Assembly: GCA_965222895.1 (NCBI GenBank)
Contig: CBDCVB010000001.1
Span: forward strand, 496,001-560,000
DNA: 64,000 nucleotides
From: Bin87 sp965222895
GTDB lineage: Bacteria > Chloroflexota > Dehalococcoidia > Lucifugimonadales > UBA3495
Direction of reading: 5' to 3'
This document shows, one piece after another, positions 26,257 through 35,356 of this stretch. The notes below the pieces were generated by a model that worked only from the letters and a program-made list of their open reading frames with translations, was not told the DNA's origin and made no database searches. The position numbers and the translations under genes were made by a program. The first letter of the stretch is position 1; every line of letters begins with the position of its first letter.

Positions 26257-27486
26257 ATGGCAGGTAACCCGCGAGATAAATATTGCATCGTCGGAGTGGG
26301 CGAAACCGAATACAGCCGCGCTTCCGGACGCACCACCCGCGCCATGGGCGCCGAAGCCATCCGCAACGCAATGCACGATGCCGGTCTCACTCCCGGCGAT
26401 ATTGACGGGATGCTGAGCTACCACGGCGGCGACTCCACGCCGGCCACTTCCATTCAGTATGACCTGGGCATCCGGCCCAACTTTTACATGGACTGCTCCG
26501 GCGGCGGCTCGTCCACCGAGGCGCTGGTCGGCCTGGCCATCGGCGCCATCGAAGCCGGTATGTGCGACACCGTGGCGATTTTCCGCTCCATGAACGGCTA
26601 TTCCAACATTCGTATCGGCGGCACCGGCGCTCGGGCGTCCGCTCCCATCGGGGGCATGGACCTGATGAAGCGGCCCTACGGACTCATCAGCGCCGTGCAG
26701 CAATTCGCCTATACCTTCACCCGCCACATGGCCGAGTACGGCGTCAAGAGCGAAGACCTGGCCGCTATTAAAGTGGCCCACTCCAATCACGCCTCCAACA
26801 ACCCCAAAGCCCTGATGAAGCACCGGGTAACCGTTGAGGATGTGGTGAATTCCCGCTGGATAATCCGCCCGGTGGCCCACCTCTTCGACTGCTGCCTCGA
26901 AACCGACAACGCCACCTGCGTCATCGTTACCTCCGCCGACCGCGCCCAAGACCTGAAGCACAAGCCCGTCTACGTCAAAGGAGTGCAGGGTCGCGGCACC
27001 AAACCGGGCGGCGATTTTCACTATCAGCACGGCCCCATCACCCGGGTCGCCGGCCATTACATCGCCCCACGGGTCTTTGAGCTGGCCGGCGTAAAGCACG
27101 AGGACGTTGACCTCACCGGATGCTACGACGCCTTCACCTACACGGTGCTGCTCCAGTTTGAGGATTACGGCTGGTGCCAGAAGGGCGAGGGCAAGGACTA
27201 CGTAACCAGCGGCGTCATCAACCTCGGCGGCGCCCGTCCCAACAACCTCAGCGGCGGCCATCTCTGCGAGGGCTACACCCACGGCATGAACATGGTCATC
27301 GAGAACGTGCGCCAACTGCGCGGCACCGTCGACGACTACTGCCCGGGCGCGGCCAACGGCGAACACACCTACGACTATAGCGAAGGCGGATGCCGTCAGG
27401 TGCAGGACGCCAAAATCAGCATGAATATGGGCTGGGGAACGCCGGCCGTGGGAAGTTCCCTCATCATGGGCAACATCCTGAACTAA
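26257..27486 (+). CDS. Thiolase-like protein (SCP-x/Ltp2-like)
   Basis: 409 residues with the thiolase fold: IVGVGETEYSRASGRTT at the N-terminus, YMDCSGGGSSTEALVGLA, AHLFDCCLETDNATCVIVT, DLTGCYDAFTYTVLLQFED and NLGGARPNNLSGGHLCEGY (C-terminal GG..SGGH). The position of the usual nucleophilic Cys (CxSG) appears to be Ser/Gly. Such thiolase-like proteins work with a DUF35 partner, either as beta-oxidation thiolases or, in the Ltp2 group, as retro-aldolases cleaving 17-hydroxy steroid CoA esters. The DUF35 partner is the next gene, 26 bp downstream. Substrate unknown. The ATG has ggaggg 10 bp upstream. Confidence 0.87.
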   Translation: MAGNPRDKYCIVGVGETEYSRASGRTTRAMGAEAIRNAMHDAGLTPGDIDGMLSYHGGDSTPATSIQYDLGIRPNFYMDCSGGGSSTEALVGLAIGAIEAGMCDTVAIFRSMNGYSNIRIGGTGARASAPIGGMDLMKRPYGLISAVQQFAYTFTRHMAEYGVKSEDLAAIKVAHSNHASNNPKALMKHRVTVEDVVNSRWIIRPVAHLFDCCLETDNATCVIVTSADRAQDLKHKPVYVKGVQGRGTKPGGDFHYQHGPITRVAGHYIAPRVFELAGVKHEDVDLTGCYDAFTYTVLLQFEDYGWCQKGEGKDYVTSGVINLGGARPNNLSGGHLCEGYTHGMNMVIENVRQLRGTVDDYCPGAANGEHTYDYSEGGCRQVQDAKISMNMGWGTPAVGSSLIMGNILN

Positions 27487-27512
27487 TCCCAGTCCCTCCC
27501 TGGAGAATAACC

Positions 27513-28025
27513 ATGCCCAACTATACTTACCGGGGAATCAACCTGAGCATCCCCGACAACGACTCTGAATACAAAGGATACTTCGAGGCAGCAGCCGAAG
27601 ACCGCCTGGTGGTCAAAAAGTGCTCCGACTGCGGACTGCTGCGCGGAGAACCGGGCCCCGGCTGCCCCTGGTGCACCTCCCTTAACTGGGAGTGGCAGCA
27701 GGTTTCCGGCAAAGGGACCATCTATTCCTACCAGGTGGTAGCCCACACCGTGATACCCAGTTTCCGGGACCTGACTCCCTTCGCCATCGTTCTCGTGGAG
27801 CTGGACGAACAGCGCGGCCAGCCGGACGAACACGACGGCCTGCGCATCACCGGCAACCTGATGGACGTCAACTTCGACATGGAGAAAGAAGAAAACGTGG
27901 GCATCGGCAAGCGCGTCGAGGCGTGTTTCCTGCCGGTGGAAGATGGCTTCAAACTCCCGCAATGGCGCCTGATTGACGAGCCGACGCAGGGGTTCACCTG
28001 GGCGCACCAGGCGCCGTCAGAGTAA
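27513..28025 (+). CDS. DUF35 zinc-ribbon/OB-fold protein, partner of the thiolase-like protein
   Basis: 170 residues. The rubredoxin-like zinc ribbon KKCSDCGLLRGEPGPGCPWC has two CxxC pairs, then comes an OB-fold with GTIYSYQVVAHTVIPSFRD and FAIVLVELDEQ. Proteins of this family bind acyl-CoA and form an obligate complex with thiolase-like partners. The start ATG has ggagaa 6 bp upstream. Co-transcribed with the upstream gene. Confidence 0.9.
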   Translation: MPNYTYRGINLSIPDNDSEYKGYFEAAAEDRLVVKKCSDCGLLRGEPGPGCPWCTSLNWEWQQVSGKGTIYSYQVVAHTVIPSFRDLTPFAIVLVELDEQRGQPDEHDGLRITGNLMDVNFDMEKEENVGIGKRVEACFLPVEDGFKLPQWRLIDEPTQGFTWAHQAPSE

Positions 28026-28047
28026 GGTAATGGGGCGTAAAACAAGG

Positions 28048-28078
28048 GCGGCGACGCTGGTGGAGTCAGTGTCGCCGC
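28048..28078 (-). terminator. Hairpin between convergent genes
   Basis: An 11-bp stem gcggcgacgct / agtgtcgccgc (one G-U pair) lies between the DUF35 stop and the coiled-coil gene stop. On the minus strand it is followed by ccttgtttta, a weak U-rich tail. On the plus strand there is no U tract. Confidence 0.5.
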
Positions 28079-28484
28079 TACTCGGGCACGTCGGTTAGAG
28101 CGTCGATCATCAATCTGCTGGCAGTTCCTCCGGCGTCAGAACTACCTCGCCGGTGGATTGGTGCCGATGTCGCATCACCAAGTCAACCCGCTCGTGCAGG
28201 GCCTGAACGGAACCTGTAATCTCGCTAACGTCCTGCGCGAGCAGGAAAAGCCGATTATCAATCAAGTCTAGCCTGCTTTCCACTCGATCCAGCCTACCCT
28301 CAACCCCGTCAATTCTAGCGTTGAGGCGTTGTTCAACTCCGTCAATTTTAGCGTTGAGGCTTTGTTCAACATGGTCTATCTTTTCACCGAGCGCAGTTTG
28401 CCCGCGTTTCAGTGTGCCAATATCCTGAGCGGTACGCAGAGTGGTTCCCACCAGCGTAACGAGCAGCAGGGAAATGAAGGCTAG

Positions 28485-29720
28485 GGAACCTCTGAACAAA
28501 TCTGCGCGTCAAGCCATTATAATACTGGTCAGGCAACGCTGGATGAAACCACGGCTGAAACGCTGGATTGACTGGAGAGTGAAGATATGCTGGAGGAGCC
28601 AACTTTTGCTGACCTGGAATACGCCGGGAAGAAGCACAAGACCCGCCGAGAAGTGTTCCTGGAGCGGATGGACGGGCTGATTCCGTGGGAAAGGCTGGAA
28701 GAGCGCATCCGTCCCTACTATCCCAAGGGAGACCGGGGAAGGCAGCCTTACCCCCTGTCGGTGATGTTGCGGGTGCACTGTGTCCAGGTATTCCACAACC
28801 TGAGCGACCCAGCGATGGAGGACCTATTGTATGAAGCGGAATCGGTCCGCCGCTTCGTGGGGCTGGGACTAAGGGAGCCGTTGCCGGACGAGAGCACGAT
28901 ACTGCACTTCCGCCACCTGCTGGAGCGTCACGAATTGGGGCAAGGGCTGTTTGCGGAAATCAATGGGCATCTGGAGTCGCAGGGGCTGCGCATGCGGGAG
29001 GGAAGCATCGTGGACGCTACCATCATCGAGGCGCCATCATCGACCAAGAACCAGGCCAGGGAACGGGACCCGGCGATGCACCAGACCAAGAAGGGGAACC
29101 AATACCACTTCGGGATGAAATTGCATATCGGGGTGGACGCCGCGACGGGCCTGGTGCATAGCATGACTACCACCCCGGCCAACGTCCATGACGTGACCGA
29201 GGCGCACAAGTTGCTGCACGGCGGGGAGTTGCAGGTGTGGGGCGACGCGGGGTACGTGGGAGTGCAGAAACGGGAGGAAAACCTGGGGTTGGCAGTGGAC
29301 TGGCGAGTAGCAATGCGGCCCAGCCAGCGGCGGAAGCTGGAACCGGGGAGCCTGGCGGCCTGGGCGGAGCGGGTCAAGGCGTCAATCAGGGCCAAGGTGG
29401 AACACCCCTTCCTGGAGGTCAAGGGACACTTCGGCTACGGCAAGGTACGCTATCGGGGACTGGCCAAGAACACGGAACGGTTGGCCCTGCTGCTGGGACT
29501 GTCCAACCTGAAGAAAGGCCAACGCTGGCTGGCGGCCGGTTGACCCAGGGGGTAGTGGGCCCAAATCCGGGTGGGAGCCGAATGAGGGGCCGGAATCGGG
29601 TGGGAAGCCCGCTCAACCGGGGTGAAATGACCGGAAAATAGCCCCAAAACGCGACTCCGAGCAGGTCAAAACTTTCAACTGCCCGAAATCCCGTCTGGCT
29701 GCTTATTGTTCAGAGGTTCC
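28485..29720 (+). mobile_element. IS5-family insertion sequence (1236 bp)
   Basis: Inverted repeats ggaacctctgaacaa on the left and ttgttcagaggttcc on the right. The 4-bp target duplication ctag (28481-28484, 29721-29724) fits the YTAR target of the IS5 subgroup. One transposase gene. About 175 bp after the transposase stop is non-coding. Confidence 0.95.
28587..29543 (+). CDS. IS5-family transposase
   Basis: 318 residues with the IS5 architecture: an N-terminal DUF772-type domain (YPLSVMLRVHCVQVFHNLSD, LPDESTILHFRHLLE), then the DDE core with GSIVDATIIEAPSS (first Asp), LQVWGDAGYVGVQ (second Asp) and IRAKVEHPFLEVKGHFGY (catalytic Glu region). No stops or frameshifts. The start ATG follows agtgaagat, a modest ribosome site. 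Confidence 0.93.
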   Translation: MLEEPTFADLEYAGKKHKTRREVFLERMDGLIPWERLEERIRPYYPKGDRGRQPYPLSVMLRVHCVQVFHNLSDPAMEDLLYEAESVRRFVGLGLREPLPDESTILHFRHLLERHELGQGLFAEINGHLESQGLRMREGSIVDATIIEAPSSTKNQARERDPAMHQTKKGNQYHFGMKLHIGVDAATGLVHSMTTTPANVHDVTEAHKLLHGGELQVWGDAGYVGVQKREENLGLAVDWRVAMRPSQRRKLEPGSLAAWAERVKASIRAKVEHPFLEVKGHFGYGKVRYRGLAKNTERLALLLGLSNLKKGQRWLAAG

Positions 29721-29846
29721 CTAGAAAGCCGTACAGGATATAGAGTTCAGGCGTTATCATTGTGATTCGCCAACGGAGTGTGTTGATGCCATTATTTTAT
29801 CATCGTCAATCGTCAGGCATTCCCGCAGCGCCACTACTCTCCTCTG

Positions 29847-30281
29847 CTAACCCACCGCGCTCCACATCTCGTAGCCAATTTCCTTGCTGATCAACCCGCC
29901 CCGCATCTCGAAGATGTGCACCAGCCGCATTTCTACCTGCGTGCCGGGATCAAGCGGCAGGTAGCCGGTATCCAGCAGCCGGAACCGCACCACGCTGTCG
30001 TCCACCACCCGGTCTTCTGTGGCGAAGCGCTGCAGATTCTTAAACTCCACATCCGCCATCTTGGCGAACATCTGGGTATAATTGTCCGCAACGGCCCGCT
30101 TGCCCTCGAATCGCAAACCTCGCGCCGGCGCCTCCCACACCACGTCATCGGTGTAAAGGTCCAGTGCCGCCTCGACCTCGTTGGTGGCCTCGGAATGAAA
30201 GTGCGCTTCCACCGCAGCCAGGTTGGCGGCGATAATTTCGGGATTCGCGGACTGATTGGAAGCGTTCGCAGTGGAAGTCAT
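29847..30281 (-). CDS. SnoaL/NTF2-like protein
   Basis: 144 residues of the alpha+beta barrel NTF2-like fold: VEAHFHSEATNEVEAALDLY, DDVVWEAPARGLRFEGKRAV and the C-terminal EMRGGLISKEIGYEMW. Family members are ketosteroid-isomerase-like enzymes or stress proteins; no specific activity is implied. The ATG at 30281 has gaggag 8 bp upstream; an earlier in-frame start is unsupported. It is divergent from the acetamidase gene, 62 bp apart, so they may share a regulatory region. Confidence 0.82.
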   Translation of the reverse strand: MTSTANASNQSANPEIIAANLAAVEAHFHSEATNEVEAALDLYTDDVVWEAPARGLRFEGKRAVADNYTQMFAKMADVEFKNLQRFATEDRVVDDSVVRFRLLDTGYLPLDPGTQVEMRLVHIFEMRGGLISKEIGYEMWSAVG

Positions 30282-30343
30282 GGTACAAACTCCTCGATGG
30301 GTCAACAGGACGGATTCGCAAAGCGCAACAGGAGGTCGGATCA

Positions 30344-31453
30344 ATGCCAAGCATAACTATCGACCGCAGCAAGCCGCTGCGTGAGGAGTCTAACACAGGC
30401 CACAATCGCTGGCATCCGGACATCCCCGCCGTGCTGGAGGTTAACGAAGGTGAAGAGGTTGTGCTGGAAACCCGCGACGCCTTCGACGGTCAACTTCACC
30501 CCGGCGTAACCGAGACCGTTTTCGATACCGTCGATGCCGGCGTTATTCACCCTCTTACCGGCCCGGTTCTGGTCAGAGGAGCCCAGCCCGGCGATTTGCT
30601 GGAAGTCGAGTTTGTTGACATTGCACCACAGCCCCACGCCTTTAGCTGCATCGTGCCTGGCTTCGGCTTCCTGCGCGATATTTTCACCGAGCCCTTCATG
30701 GTGCATTGGAACATTGCCGATGGCTGGGCCACTTCCGCGCAAATCCCCGGCGTCCGCGTCCCCGGCGCACCCTTCATGGGTGTCTCCGGCGTGGCTCCCA
30801 GCCATACCCAACTTGAAGCCTGGACGCGCCGCGAGGCTGCGTTGGCGGCGCGCGGTGGCGTGGCCCTGCCTCCGGATATCGCCAGCTCGGTGCCCATTGC
30901 CGGCGTCGGCGCCACCCACGGCCTGCGTACCCTGCCGCCCCGGGAGAATGGGGGCAACTTTGATGTCAAACAACTTTCGGCCGGCTCCAAACTGCTGCTG
31001 CCGGTGGCTGTCGATGGCGCGCTGTTCTCCACCGGCGATGCCCACTTTGCCCAGGGCGACGGCGAGGTGTGCGTAACTGCGGTGGAAATGGGCGCCACCT
31101 GCACCGTGCGGTTCCGCCTGCTCAAGGGCGAAGCCCAGCAGCGCAACATCCGCTGGCCCCGCTTCACCCGCGAGGACTATTACATCGCGCCGCAATGGGC
31201 CGCGCCGCAAAGGTTCATCGCCACCATGGGTATGCCAGTGACCGACGATGGCGTGAACGACGGCGAAAACCTGACCCTGGCCTGCCGCAACGCCCTGCTC
31301 AACATGATCGACCTGCTGCAGGAGCGCGGCTTCACCCGCAACCAGGCCTACGTAATCTGCAGCGTCGGCGTGGACCTGAAGGTAAGCAACGTGGTGGACG
31401 TGCCCAACTACACGGTGTCCGCCTTCCTCCCCGAAGACCTGTTCGTGGGGTAG
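30344..31453 (+). CDS. Acetamidase/formamidase (FmdA/AmdA family)
   Basis: 369 residues, full length. DAFDGQLHP, HPLTGPVLVRGAQPGDLLEV, HWNIADGWATSAQIPGVRVP, PFMGVSGVAP and STGDAHFAQGDGEVC are the typical blocks; His and Asp in GDAHFAQGDGEV line the metal site of this family. It hydrolyses formamide, acetamide or other short amides to acid and ammonia. The ATG has a strong caggaggt Shine-Dalgarno. Divergent from the SnoaL gene. Confidence 0.92.
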   Translation: MPSITIDRSKPLREESNTGHNRWHPDIPAVLEVNEGEEVVLETRDAFDGQLHPGVTETVFDTVDAGVIHPLTGPVLVRGAQPGDLLEVEFVDIAPQPHAFSCIVPGFGFLRDIFTEPFMVHWNIADGWATSAQIPGVRVPGAPFMGVSGVAPSHTQLEAWTRREAALAARGGVALPPDIASSVPIAGVGATHGLRTLPPRENGGNFDVKQLSAGSKLLLPVAVDGALFSTGDAHFAQGDGEVCVTAVEMGATCTVRFRLLKGEAQQRNIRWPRFTREDYYIAPQWAAPQRFIATMGMPVTDDGVNDGENLTLACRNALLNMIDLLQERGFTRNQAYVICSVGVDLKVSNVVDVPNYTVSAFLPEDLFVG

Positions 31454-31519
31454 GAAAAACGGTGCAGCGTGCTGAACGCCACTGCACTGTTCGTATCCGC
31501 TAGTTGGACGAAGACAGCT

Positions 31520-32830
31520 TCAGATAACGCCGCCCTCCGCCAGCAGCAGCATTTCGCCTGACGTGAGGCCCAGCTCGCCTTGCAGTATTTCCGCGTTGTG
31601 CTCGCCGATTAGCGGCGCGCGGCGGCTGATGCGCCAGGGAGATCCGTTGTAGATGGCGGCGCCGCCGGGATACGTAAAACTCCGACCCAACTCGGGGTGC
31701 TCCACCTGGGTGAAAAACCCCCGGTCGGTCAGGTGGTCGTCGCCCACGATTTCGTCCATGCTGCGTATGGCTCCCCAGGGGAAGTCCCGCTGCTGGCCGC
31801 CGTGGAAGGCGTCCTCCAGGGTGGAGTTGCTGAAGAAGTTCTTCATCACCTGCACGATGTGGTCGTTCTCCTCGGCAATCACATCCGGGTCCTGATACCG
31901 CTCATCACCCAGGTCTTCGGCCATATCGGTTTGCCCGAACCAGTCGGCCAGCAGCTTCAGCCGAGCCGGCGTCAGGTTGGTGCCGGAGCGCGTGGTATTC
32001 AGCCAACCACCGTCTCCGGTAGGGAACTGGATGGCCGGCGACATATCGGCCGCGGCGTGCCTTCCGGTATGCCGCTGCACCACCTGTCCAGTGGACAGGT
32101 AGATGGCGATGGCTCCTTCGGTGGTCAGAGCGCAGGCTTCGTGAATTGACGCATCAATGTACTGGCCCTCGCCGGATACGAACCGATAGTACAGCGCAGC
32201 CATCATGCCGATGTAGGCGTAGTTGCCGCCGATGTGCCAGGAATTGCCGCCGCCGGGCGCGATGGGCGGCGCGTTGGGCACGTCCACTTCGTCGTATCCC
32301 GACGAGGCCATCTGACCGCCGCCGGCCAGGTGGGTGATGTCGCTGCTGATATAGTCGCGCCACGGCCCGGTCTGTCCGTAGGGCGTCAGCGAGCACATGA
32401 TCAGCCCCGGGTTGTTGGACGACAGCTGCTCGTAACCGAGGCCCAGCGATTCCAAGTAGCCGGGCGCGTGGCTCTCCAGCACAATGTCGGCAAAAGCTGC
32501 CATCCGCCTGACGATTTCCTGCCCCTGGGGGGCCGCCAGGTTCAGTGTGATGCCGCGCTTGGACGTGTTGTAGTGCCAGAACGACAGGCTGCGCTCCCGG
32601 TGTGGAACATCGTTCAGGAACGGCCCAAAACTGCGGCAGGGTTCGCCTCCGGGCGGCTCAATCTTGACCACGTCTGCGCCCAGGTCGGCCAGCAGCTTCC
32701 CGCAAAATTGACCCTTTTCGTCGCAAATCTCCAGCACCCGCAATCCGTTGAGCGGGCCGGGCAGCGAGTAATCTACCGGCCTGGCGCCGCCCAAGTCTAC
32801 CGGCTGATTGCCGTTTTCAGCGGAAGTCAT
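31520..32830 (-). CDS. CaiB/BaiF family CoA-transferase (second of a pair)
   Basis: 436 residues, class III CoA-transferase. VLEICDEKGQFCGKLLADLG and ADVVKIEPPGGEPCRSFGP form the N-terminal CoA-binding region, TSKRGITLNLAAPQGQEI the next block, and GQYIDASIHEACAL holds the active-site Asp that forms the acyl-CoA intermediate. C-terminal RAPLIGEHNAEILQGELG is canonical. It moves CoA between carboxylic acids. The start ATG overlaps the stop of the upstream paralogue by 4 bp, so the two are coupled and may act as a heteromer. Confidence 0.9.
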   Translation of the reverse strand: MTSAENGNQPVDLGGARPVDYSLPGPLNGLRVLEICDEKGQFCGKLLADLGADVVKIEPPGGEPCRSFGPFLNDVPHRERSLSFWHYNTSKRGITLNLAAPQGQEIVRRMAAFADIVLESHAPGYLESLGLGYEQLSSNNPGLIMCSLTPYGQTGPWRDYISSDITHLAGGGQMASSGYDEVDVPNAPPIAPGGGNSWHIGGNYAYIGMMAALYYRFVSGEGQYIDASIHEACALTTEGAIAIYLSTGQVVQRHTGRHAAADMSPAIQFPTGDGGWLNTTRSGTNLTPARLKLLADWFGQTDMAEDLGDERYQDPDVIAEENDHIVQVMKNFFSNSTLEDAFHGGQQRDFPWGAIRSMDEIVGDDHLTDRGFFTQVEHPELGRSFTYPGGAAIYNGSPWRISRRAPLIGEHNAEILQGELGLTSGEMLLLAEGGVI

Positions 32831-34152
32831 CGTAGCGCCTCCTCAATATAGGGGAACCGGTCCATGGTCGTGGGCCAGAAGATGCCGTTCTCGTAGCCAT
32901 CCAGCAGGTCATCGTGGCTAACGCCCAGCAAATCCTCCAGCACATCCTTGTTGTGCTGTCCGATCATGGGCGGTGGGCTGGACATTTGTGCCGGAGATTT
33001 GGGCATCTTGAACGGAGCGTTCTGGAACTTCCACGGGCCCAGCATGGGGTGGTCCATCGGAACGTACATATCCCGGTGCCGCAGCTGCGGGTCGTTGTCC
33101 ACCCGGTCCTGGCTGCTCTGCACCGCCATCGCCCGCACGCCGGCTTTCTGGCACTGGTCGGTCAGTTCGTACTTGGTGAACTGCTTCGTCCATTCCTCAA
33201 TGCGGTCGTCAATCTCTTCCTGGTGTTCCAGCCGCCCCTGGATGGTGTCCAGGCGGCGGTCGGCCCATTCGGGACTGCCCATCAGGCCCACCAGATTCTG
33301 CCATTCCTGATCGCTCAGGCAGGCGATGGCGGCCCAGTCGTTGTAGGCTCCGCCCGCCGTTCGATAGGCGTTATGCGGTGCGGCGATGGGGCCGCGATAG
33401 TTGTTGAGCACCTCGGTTTCCGGCCAAACGGTGCGGTTGCCGGGCGGGAACCCCTCCCGTCGCGCCGGCCGGTCATTGACGGTACGGTCGAGCATCGCCG
33501 GGCCGGTCAGCGTAATGCCGGTAATCATCTGCGACAGGTCGACGTGCTGTCCCTTTCCGGTGGCCGACCGGTGGCGCAGGGCGGTTAGGGCGGACATTGC
33601 GCCGTACATACCGCCGGTATCGTCCAGGTACGACCAGCCCCAGCCGGCCGGCGGCTTGCCCGGCAGTCCCGACAGATGTGTCAAACCGCTCAACGCCTGC
33701 GCCGCCGGGCCCATGGTGCCGTACCAATGGTAGCGCCCGGTCTGGCCGAATCCCGCCATGGACACATAAATGATGTCGGGGCGAATTTTCTTCAGCTCGT
33801 CGTAACCCAGCCCCCAGCGTCGCATGATGCGGCTGCTGAAGTTCTCAATCACGATGTCCGACACGGAGATGAGCCGCTTCACCAGTTCCAGGCCCTGCTC
33901 GGTGCGGGTATTGATGCTGATGCCGCGCTTGTTGGCGTTGGTGTCGGCAAACTGTCCGGTGGAGTTGGGGCCGGGTTCTACGCCCGGTGGAACCGTGAAT
34001 CGGTTCTGCCGCAGGGTGTCCAGGTTCAGCGGCCATTCCACCTTGATGACTTCGGCGCCCAGAGTACCCATCCAGCGCGCTGCCCAGGGGCCGGCCCGCA
34101 CCCAGGTAAAGTCCACCACTCGGATACCTTTCAATGGAGTAGGCAGCGGCAT
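32827..34152 (-). CDS. CaiB/BaiF family CoA-transferase (first of a pair)
   Basis: 441 residues, class III CoA-transferase. LKGIRVVDFTWVRAGPWAAR, GAEVIKVEWP, NKRGISINTRTEQGLE and GKGQHVDLSQMITG (active-site Asp) are in the expected order, ending PPMIGQHNKDVLEDLLGVSH. It lies upstream of and overlaps its paralogue by 4 bp. The ATG at 34152 has gggagga 8 bp before it; the in-frame start 6 codons upstream has none. Substrate unknown; paired CaiB genes are common in dicarboxylate or bile-acid/carnitine-type activation. Confidence 0.9.
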   Translation of the reverse strand: MPLPTPLKGIRVVDFTWVRAGPWAARWMGTLGAEVIKVEWPLNLDTLRQNRFTVPPGVEPGPNSTGQFADTNANKRGISINTRTEQGLELVKRLISVSDIVIENFSSRIMRRWGLGYDELKKIRPDIIYVSMAGFGQTGRYHWYGTMGPAAQALSGLTHLSGLPGKPPAGWGWSYLDDTGGMYGAMSALTALRHRSATGKGQHVDLSQMITGITLTGPAMLDRTVNDRPARREGFPPGNRTVWPETEVLNNYRGPIAAPHNAYRTAGGAYNDWAAIACLSDQEWQNLVGLMGSPEWADRRLDTIQGRLEHQEEIDDRIEEWTKQFTKYELTDQCQKAGVRAMAVQSSQDRVDNDPQLRHRDMYVPMDHPMLGPWKFQNAPFKMPKSPAQMSSPPPMIGQHNKDVLEDLLGVSHDDLLDGYENGIFWPTTMDRFPYIEEALR

Positions 34153-34268
34153 ACGTTTTCCTCCCGCCAAATATAGATTGATGCTTATGGATTGATGCTA
34201 CCGCCGCCAGTTTATGCCAACCCGCCCCTATGGGCAACCTTCAACGCGCGACGCCCTGCGCCCCGACC

Positions 34269-34325
34269 GTCATTGCGAAGGGTACTTCCCCATCCCCAGC
34301 TGGCGAGGGGCGTGGCAATCCCGTT
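34269..34325. repeat. Palindromic MITE-like repeat, decayed partial copy F
   Basis: It starts gtcattgcgaag and contains gcgaggggcgtggcaatccc, matching the left half of the family. The right half is missing. Confidence 0.6.
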
Positions 34326-34382
34326 GTTTCACCCACTGCTTCGCCACTTGTGTGCTGGCGGGCCGCAACTGAACAAGCTGCG

Positions 34383-35012
34383 CTACCACCTGGCTGGCTT
34401 GGTTATCCGACCTTGCGCGTCAGCAACCATCGGCGGAAACTGGCTGCGTCGCAAATGGCTTTTTCGGAGTCGCTTGATGTAGGTCGCCGCGTCCTCCAAA
34501 TCCCGGTGTGTATAGTTATTGTTGTCAGGGTTGACCACCATAACTTTAAGCCCCAACTCATCCCGCACGTATCGCATCGGGCTGGCCAGGTCGGAATCGT
34601 TGGACACGATGACGGCCTGTTCGAAGGCTCCGTTGAAGCCGTCAACGAGGAGACGGGTCGCCAAGTTCACGTCCGTCCCCTTCTCCTCCGAGTCCATAAT
34701 GCGGACATACTCCGGCAGCCCCGGTATCGGCTCCGCCAACCGGCGCGTCTTCACTCGTGGCCGAAACGTACCGTAGTGAATCTCAAACCCAGGCAGCGTC
34801 TCTAACGCCCGCAAGTACGTCAATTGGCGCCAGGGTTGGCCGGGATTATCGGGCCGCTCGTTGAGCAAGGCAGTGAAGTAGCAGATACGGCGAATTTCGT
34901 CGTTTGGAAACAGCATTTCGGCCAACTTACGCAAGTCCAGCCACCGGAACGGAGTATTCCTGAGCGCGCGGTAGTACAGGTTAAACCCGTCAATGTAAAA
35001 ATTGGTAAGCAT
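34383..35012 (-). CDS. NYN-domain protein (PIN-like RNase fold, LabA/DUF88)
   Basis: 209 residues. NFYIDGFNLYYRAL carries the first acidic residue, EEKGTDVNLATRLLVDGF the second, and AVIVSNDSDLASPMRYV the third: the Asp triad of NYN nucleases. Members are thought to cleave structured RNA. The C-terminal tail is basic. It stands alone, followed by a hairpin (gaggccg/cggcctc) upstream of its start. The ATG is the first in frame; no strong Shine-Dalgarno. Confidence 0.88.
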   Translation of the reverse strand: MLTNFYIDGFNLYYRALRNTPFRWLDLRKLAEMLFPNDEIRRICYFTALLNERPDNPGQPWRQLTYLRALETLPGFEIHYGTFRPRVKTRRLAEPIPGLPEYVRIMDSEEKGTDVNLATRLLVDGFNGAFEQAVIVSNDSDLASPMRYVRDELGLKVMVVNPDNNNYTHRDLEDAATYIKRLRKSHLRRSQFPPMVADAQGRITKPARW

Positions 35013-35055
35013 CGATAGTTTTTAAAATGACAGAGGCCGCCACCAGTGACGGCCT

Positions 35056-35356
35056 CGACCCTACCGTCGAATCGATAGGGGGGGTAAATCAATGGTATGT
35101 TACGCGACCCGGCTTGTCAACCGCGCAACGCCGCTGTCCCTGACACGGAGCGACTGCAACTTGCGGTACGCAAAAATCCCGCTGGCCGGCTGCAACACAG
35201 CGGCAAGGTAGCGGCTCAGCGTAGCACTCCGTGACCCCGCGTGCTGTCAATGGTTGATTGGATGATATTCTGTTATAACAAGCACCAAAACCCCTCTACA
35301 TCAAATGGGGGGGGGGCTATTCCGAGGCGTCAAAGCGGCTCGTTCGGACACGGGAC
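35056..35356. other. Non-coding interval with a 10-G tract
   Basis: About 300 bp without a convincing gene. At 35307-35316 there is an uninterrupted run of ten G, 40 bp before the start of the next gene. Upstream of it is AT-richer sequence (ttgattggatgatattctgttataac) that could contain a promoter, although no clear -35/-10 pair is seen. Confidence 0.6.

Larger units (their letters stand above)
28110..29760 (-). pseudogene. Small membrane-anchored coiled-coil protein, split by IS5
   Basis: The 3' part (28110-28484) encodes LAFISLLLVTLVGTTLRTAQ followed by a long heptad coiled coil (repeats of the type IDGVEQRLNARIDGVEGRLD) and a short acidic tail. The first 12 codons (MITPELYILYGF) lie beyond the IS5 element, at 29725-29760. 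Removing the element and one ctag duplication gives a 136-residue protein in frame, with an N-terminal membrane helix now complete. The remaining fragment could only start at a TTG supplied by the IS end. Function unknown. Confidence 0.85.

Noticed and set aside
29237..29641. 134-codon frame overlapping the IS5 transposase end
   Set aside because: Out of frame with an intact transposase, Gly-rich, and no features of a second IS gene.
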